Below the pieces are notes generated by a model, which made no database searches, was not told the origin of the DNA, and saw only the letters and a list, made by a program, of their open reading frames with translations. From Bolinopsis microptera (taxonomy: Eukaryota > Ctenophora > Tentaculata > Lobata > Bolinopsidae): 64,000 nucleotides of DNA. The stretch is from the NCBI RefSeq assembly GCF_026151205.1, contig NC_087083.1, positions 1,426,001-1,490,000 on the forward strand, in the 5' to 3' direction. This document shows, one piece after another, positions 59,215 through 64,000 of this stretch. A program made the translations under genes and the position numbers. Each line of letters starts with the position of its first letter. The stretch's first letter is position 1.

Positions 59215-59985
59215 AGCCATAATAGCAGCAAGAGAAAAAGGGAGCGTCAGTTGTGCTTAACACATAGCCATTCAGGCAGGTATGGTTACACTCTGAACAA
59301 AGAGGAGTTGCGTGACAGTGTTGCTTACGCTACCGAGGTGGATGGATACCCGAAACACTCCCATCACCTGTGGATGTGGGAAAACAACGTGATCTTTCGA
59401 CCACATTCTCACCTGTAAGCTAGGGGTTCTGTGATAATGCCACCACAACATCAGGAGACACCATAGCAAATTCCTTCGTGAGGTCTGTCATGATGTGAAG
59501 TCGAACCCAGCTACAGAAGTAAATGAGGGTGACTGCGCCCCCAAAACTATAACAGTTGACCAGCTCGGCTTGACGTATCTTGCTAGGAGAGAGTTTGGAC
59601 TCATTTGATAAGAATTTCTTGACATAAGGGTTTCACCCAATTGCTTATCCAAACAAGGACCAAAACTCTTCAAGAGTCTCGAAAGAGAACGAAAAAGCGA
59701 AGAAGACGGATGAGGAAACAAATTTTTTTTGTTTGAGTACTTGGGAGGAGAGTGTTGCAGTAGAGAAAGGCCATTTCACCCCGCCGCGTAGGCCGTATTT
59801 CTCCAACTGGAGGCATGTCAAAGGAATGAAAGCGGTATCTGAAATAGCGTGGCAGACCTCAACGCAGGAAAAGAAAAGAGAGGGTATTGCGATGTGGTAA
59901 GACATGTAAGGACAAGAATAAGATTCGCTATTGTTAAGAACCACCATCTATAGCTTACGAGGTTTACGAGGAAAAAAATGGACAG
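59215..59985 (+). pseudogene. Remnant of a retroelement C-terminal domain
   Basis: Plus-strand reading with frameshifts gives the order NTHSGRYGYTLNKEELRDSV, then sequence like P.HC.CG, MRHNNIRDTIANSL-type, EVCHDVKSNPALQKVNE, ITVDQARLDVSARGVW, further on SKQGPKLFKSLERE, TGGMSKE and LLLRTTIYSLRGLRG. This series follows the RT in a family of non-LTR-like elements common in invertebrates (known pattern: CCGK..., IRHNEIRD..., GARLDI..., TGGMG..., SLLRS.I.CIRG). Frame changes and stops show it is dead. The opposite-strand frames are shadows. Confidence 0.65.
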
Positions 59986-60331
59986 AAATAATGAGGACAC
60001 ACTATCAGAAAGTCTTCTTCTAAACCTCATCCCTGCCCTCTGATGGAGTAATGTGAATATATCTTTGTTTGTTGATCATTTTTGATAGTTGATATTCCAT
60101 TATTATATAATATTGGTAGCAGTGGACAATTTCCGTTACCTCTGTCTTGTGCTCTGCCAAATGCAACACTTGAATTACTTTTAAAGTATATAATATACTG
60201 TTTGACACACAATTCCCCTAATATTTTAAGACTTTTTAAAGGGAAAATTATATTACAGATTATACTATCATAGATGACATAAAAACCGTGCGTCGGCATG
60301 ATTGCCTTAACTTGGATTAATAGTCAATTCA

Positions 60332-60790
60332 GTTGACAGAAGCTGAAGGATGGTAGTTCAAAAGGGCCCAGTGCACCATCGACAAGATCAGTGGCGTCAC
60401 GAGGGCCTGCTGACCCCGCTGTGCGGGGGGGCGCGTCATAGGGGGCGCCAAAATCGTCGTTTGGAATGATGGGGACAATTTCGAAAACTTACACTCAAGT
60501 CTAGCAAAACAGCGCGTTTTTGCTCTAGCTACCACTTTTATAGCGATTTACCGGCGTATCCTCTAAAATTCAACTAATTTGGTTCAATTTTAGGCGAGGG
60601 GCACCAAAAGCGGGAGGGGGCCGCCAACAGGGGGGGCGCCTTTTCGGGCCGGGGGGCGCCAACCGCAACGTTACGCCAAGGACAGATCAAAGAACTCGAG
60701 TGTCATAATGGCTTTTCGAACCCTTTTCGCGATTTGCTCAGTGGTCCTCGTGAGGTCGCATTCTACTGCTAAATGGCACATGAAGGCACT
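60332..60790 (-). mobile_element. SINE-like repeat, copy split by a MITE
   Basis: 60332-60390 and 60684-60790 are the two halves of the repeat seen whole, in the other orientation, at 44851-45005. On the minus strand the first half starts near catgtgccatttagcagtag and contains ggttcgaaaagcc (B-box-like); the second half ends near gatggtgcactgggcccttt. The interruption is the element at 60391-60683. Confidence 0.65.
60391..60683. mobile_element. GC-rich MITE, 293 bp, inside a SINE-like repeat
   Basis: Bounded by AGATCA at 60385-60390 and again at 60684-60689, a probable 6-bp target duplication. The ends are GTGGCGTCACG and, inverted, GTCCTTGGCGTAACG, so the termini match after a short offset. 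The body is rich in ggggggcgcc. The uninterrupted copy at 44.9 kb reads GACAAAATCAAGGACTCGAG across the junction, confirming the insertion. No ORF. Confidence 0.72.
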
Positions 60791-62455
60791 TTAAGCTAGT
60801 TAGTAAAAGTAGCCAGTCAAGGTACTGGCTCTAAATTTATATCTAAGTCTGCTATTTTTACTGCATTACTACTTTTCAAATTGAGTTCTCCTCTAAAAAC
60901 ATATGATGTTGTTCACAATAGGTCAAATCATACTCTTTTCCTGATAAAAATCTTGCCACCAATCTCTGTTGACCGATTTTAGGGAATTTTATCAGCTAAC
61001 TTTTTGGAGAAAAGGAAATCATTTTGCGTCTTCCCCTTAACACTTGTTGTTGATAGAACTTCTTGGTGTACAGTTCATGTTCCATGTACATCAATGTGTG
61101 CTACTTTTCATTCGATAAATATCGATAAAATGTGTGAACCCTGGGAGTGTACTTAAATCAGGTAACTTATAAGTTTGTCAACGGTACAATTATTACCGCC
61201 CGACAAACAATATATTATGTGCTTACAACCAGGGCGAAACTTAATTTACCGTTCTGTGTACTATTTCGATTTTAATGGTGATGAAAGCATTTAATAGTAG
61301 AGGCTCTTACGGGGCATGTCTGCTCGCTTACGCTAGGCACCCAGATACACCTTTATTTTTTTTTTTTTTTTGTTATACACTAGGGGGGGGGGAACGTATT
61401 TTTGACCGTAGACTCGATTTAAAAGTAGTTTCAAAATGTTGGACAGAGATAGGCAGCCGTTTCAAAATTGCAAAAAACCGTTTTGGGGCCAAAAATAGGC
61501 CAAAAAAAGCATGTTTTTGAAATTTGAGCAAGAATAATATTGTTGGCTGTCAGCAAATTTGCGATGAAGGTAGCTAAAAGACAGCGCACAAGATGGTTAA
61601 AAAATTTTAAAAATCTCTATTTAGTGCAGGCAAAAACCCAAAAAAAAAGTGGTAAAATTTTGCCTTTATTGCTTGAGTTTGAATAATTTTTTTTTTGGGG
61701 GGGGGGACCACGGGGGTTTTTTTGGTTTTAAAAATAAATCAACCCAACAATAGTCACATCGTGTTTGCCTAATTTATCCTTTCCGAGAAGTACCCATCTT
61801 CATATACCTTTATCGAAGATAGAATATTGTCACTTCCGCAAGGTTTTTGGCCAATTTACGACGCGCACTACGCCAAACGTATTTAGTTGTAATCCATTGG
61901 CAACCGCGGTTCTTCATAAATTTCAACCAGCTCTAACTCAGCGGATTATGTCCGTTTATACGCTCATATTTTCACACCAACTTAGAAAAATATGGATCTT
62001 ATTGTGAGCAAAATAAGAATCTAATTCTCTCATTTGCCTTAGAGAACTGACTGTCAATTTTAAAACGGCATTGGTATAGCACGTGACTAATAAGGCCAAT
62101 TTTACTTTTAACAACTTATCGATCCTTAGACTTCAAACTTATGTGACCAATTAAGCTGTTAGGTCTCTAACTCGTAGCAGAAAAATTCTTTTTGCCCGTA
62201 CGAGCCTCTTCTAAACGTTAATTAAATACAAATATTTGTACTTTTAAATTATCTTTGGTATTATCTTCACGATAACTTTAAACGATTAACTAAACTATAA
62301 TCTATTACTCGAATCCTAAACACTTAAGCATGTTTTATTTCTGTAATAAAATTTTGTCTTGAGAAGAAATACGACTGCAACAAATAAAAATCATTTTGCA
62401 TGCAATTATTGCGACAAAAATTATGTTGTTTGATTAACGATGTCATCTTCGCATT
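60791..62455. other. Unassigned sequence with homopolymers
   Basis: T runs of 16 at about 61357 and G runs at 61385 and 61700 look like low-quality or slippage-prone sequence. A weak inverted match (aggctcttacgggg at ~61301 and cccgtacgagcct at ~62197) might mark the ends of a ~0.9-kb element, but it is too short to call. No gene recognised. Confidence 0.3.
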
Positions 62456-62459
62456 TCGC

Positions 62460-62910
62460 GATATGCATACTGCACCGGTGTTGCAAAACGATGCGCGGCG
62501 CGGCCCAGTAGGCATCGCGCTACAATTATTTTGGAGGACTTCGCGCTTCGACTCGCGGCAAACTAGCCTTCTTGCTTCGCATCGTCGCTCGCTACCTGGG
62601 GACCTCAGGCTATTATGATTAAGCTGAATGACAGGACTGAGCGCGGCCCAGTAACGTCTGTCGTTGCTCTGCTTACGGTTTTGATTTCGGTGCCGGGGTT
62701 TCGGTTGACCATTGTTACTGATTTCAGGCCCGGCGCGCGCTACTTCGTAGCATGTGCCAATCGGGCATTTCGGAGAAAGCGGCGCGCGCTACTATACTTG
62801 AAGAAATTCAAACGAGTCACATCCGTCAATGGGTTTCTGATTTCACATAGCCATGTGGCCTCCGGCAGGTTCGCGCGTACTGCAAGCGAGAGGGCTCTGG
62901 TTAGAGCACG
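62460..62910. repeat. GC-rich dispersed repeat, inverted relative to 38 kb copy
   Basis: Contains cggcgcggcccagtaggcatcgcgct, gacttcgcgcttcgac and, reversed, the gccctctcatttgcagtagc and catagccatgtg segments of the copy at 37795-38160. The 112-codon frame starting at 62615 has no recognisable domain and is not called. Confidence 0.6.
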
Positions 62911-63110
62911 GTTTCGGTCGTTGATTACGTTTCTTTTTAAATATAAACATTGACACTATTTTTATTGTACTATTAATTTCACTCTACTATAGTAATAATT
63001 AGAAATTGATGACTATCCGTCTATCTTATGCTAGCCTAATAAAAAGAAACAGCAGATTCTGGTGAGAGCAAACACAGGCGTTTCCCGACGAAGGCAGTTG
63101 CACTAGGCCT

Positions 63111-63191
63111 ATGAAGGATCTGACGACAGCCGGAAAGTCCCAGTTTAAAGCCCCACTCACCTCACAGAACTCCTTTGCGGAAAACGTGACG
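63111..63191 (+). CDS. Candidate first coding exon of a gene extending off the window
   Basis: ATG at 63111, then 27 codons (MKDLTTAGKSQFKAPLTSQN SFAENVT) ending exactly at ACG|GTAAGT, a strong donor in phase 0. Codon use is balanced and no upstream ATG is in frame nearby. No matching downstream exon was found before 64000, so the gene would continue beyond the window. No family recognised. Confidence 0.45.
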
Positions 63192-63894
63192 GTAAGTCGC
63201 GCTTCATTTCATTTGACACTAACCTGTTCCTAATCGGATATTAATCATATCAATCATTCCTATTATGGGCACATTGCTCCTGGGAAATGAGGTTTTTAAA
63301 CTTTTTACCTTGCACATTATTTATTAATTCCAAAATGATGAAATACTTCTATCGAGATTTGATTCACGATGTCAATCTTCGCAGTCGCCAGGTCGGTGAG
63401 GCATTTGACACACGCTGTAACCCTTTTTTAGGACGGGGCTTTTCTGGTTAATATTAGTTAGCTGCTAGTCTGTGCTTATGTGTTCTGGTTTTTTGTGTAT
63501 GCAAAATATCTAATTGTGCTTCGATATAATAGTTTATATTGTAATGTCCATATATATTATACGGTAAAATTACTTAAAGAACACCCCTGACTATCTTTTG
63601 ACTTTATTGAAAAACACGGTACTAAACCACTGCTACATGAACAACTTCTGAAAACTTGGTGTGAATAAGTGTACAACGTGCTAAACTGAAATTCAGGACT
63701 GACCAGTTGAAAAAAGGGCGAGCGTACAAGTGTCATTTTACTTAGAAAGTTCTAGTCAGTGATTTATTATTGGAGCCTGTCATTACCATCTCAATGCTCC
63801 TAAAATCCTTTAAATAATTGTTTGTTCCGTTATTCTTTTTCCTTCTCTTTTCCTAGTCATCCCTTTTAGTATTACGGTTCATGCTATAAATGGC

Positions 63895-63975
63895 TTACCC
63901 CAAAACAAAAAAAAAAAAGGGGGAACAATAAAAAGGGCTTAAAAAAACCCCCCCCCCCCCCCCCCCCCCCCACTA
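63895..63975. repeat. Low-complexity end of window
   Basis: Adjacent A, G and C homopolymers with a run of ~25 C. Looks like poor basecalling or slippage rather than a functional element. Confidence 0.7.
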
Positions 63976-64000
63976 AAATTAATGATAAGGTTAAATTTAA

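Noticed and set aside
59645-60030. Minus-strand frames with hydrophobic segments (59645-59947, 59818-60030)
   Set aside because: Opposite-strand shadows of a decayed retroelement domain on the plus strand.
61262-62240. Possible ~0.9-kb element with ends around aggctcttacgggg
   Set aside because: The inverted match is short and interrupted and no target duplication is visible.

Overview
This is eukaryotic, animal-type nuclear DNA: AT-rich, with small GT-AG introns, two readily recognised metazoan secretory-pathway genes, and many transposons, minisatellites and dispersed repeats. The host looks like an invertebrate metazoan. Nothing in the window fixes the phylum, and a sponge or other early-branching animal is only a guess. 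There are no rRNA genes, no convincing tRNA genes and no CRISPR arrays.

Layout. 1-15 kb: a giant noisy fold-back (inverted repeat) with its axis near 6.75-6.8 kb. It carries two opposite copies of a ~3.55 kb DNA element, one cut by the window start and one complete, and its two arms differ by many scattered indels. 15-25 kb: gene-poor sequence with GC-rich dispersed repeats, two decayed LINE reverse-transcriptase fragments, a poly(A)-tailed retroelement end, a minisatellite and a pogo-like MITE. 25.4-36.8 kb is the genic core: a p24/TMED10-like cargo receptor (minus, 6 exons), an ER-type 2-Cys peroxiredoxin ending in SDEL (minus, 7 exons), and a 151-residue orphan gene (plus, 4 exons). Intron 1 of the TMED10-like gene holds two large tandem-repeat arrays. 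37-45 kb: dispersed GC-rich repeats, a nearly intact CR1/Jockey-type LINE ORF (minus) and a SINE-like repeat. 45.5-54 kb: weak exon candidates, a perfect 20 x 12-bp repeat, and a complete 3,546-bp element with ~380-bp terminal inverted repeats and a flanking TA. Its decayed gene encodes a FEN1/PIN-like nuclease with a C-terminal Cys-rich (CXC-like) domain. 55.0-58.6 kb: a ~50-bp satellite with variant linkers. 58.6-64 kb: a retroelement C-terminal remnant, a SINE-like copy split by a MITE (its empty counterpart lies at 44.9 kb), more GC-rich repeats, one candidate first exon and low-quality homopolymers.

The TMED10-like protein (ER-Golgi p24 cargo receptor) and the ER peroxiredoxin (disulfide/peroxide chemistry) both act in the early secretory pathway and lie head-to-tail only 516 bp apart. 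The gap carries three 20-bp-spaced TGACG motifs, two of them full CRE palindromes. The best candidate for an undescribed system is the nuclease-encoding TIR element, in which I could see no known transposase.
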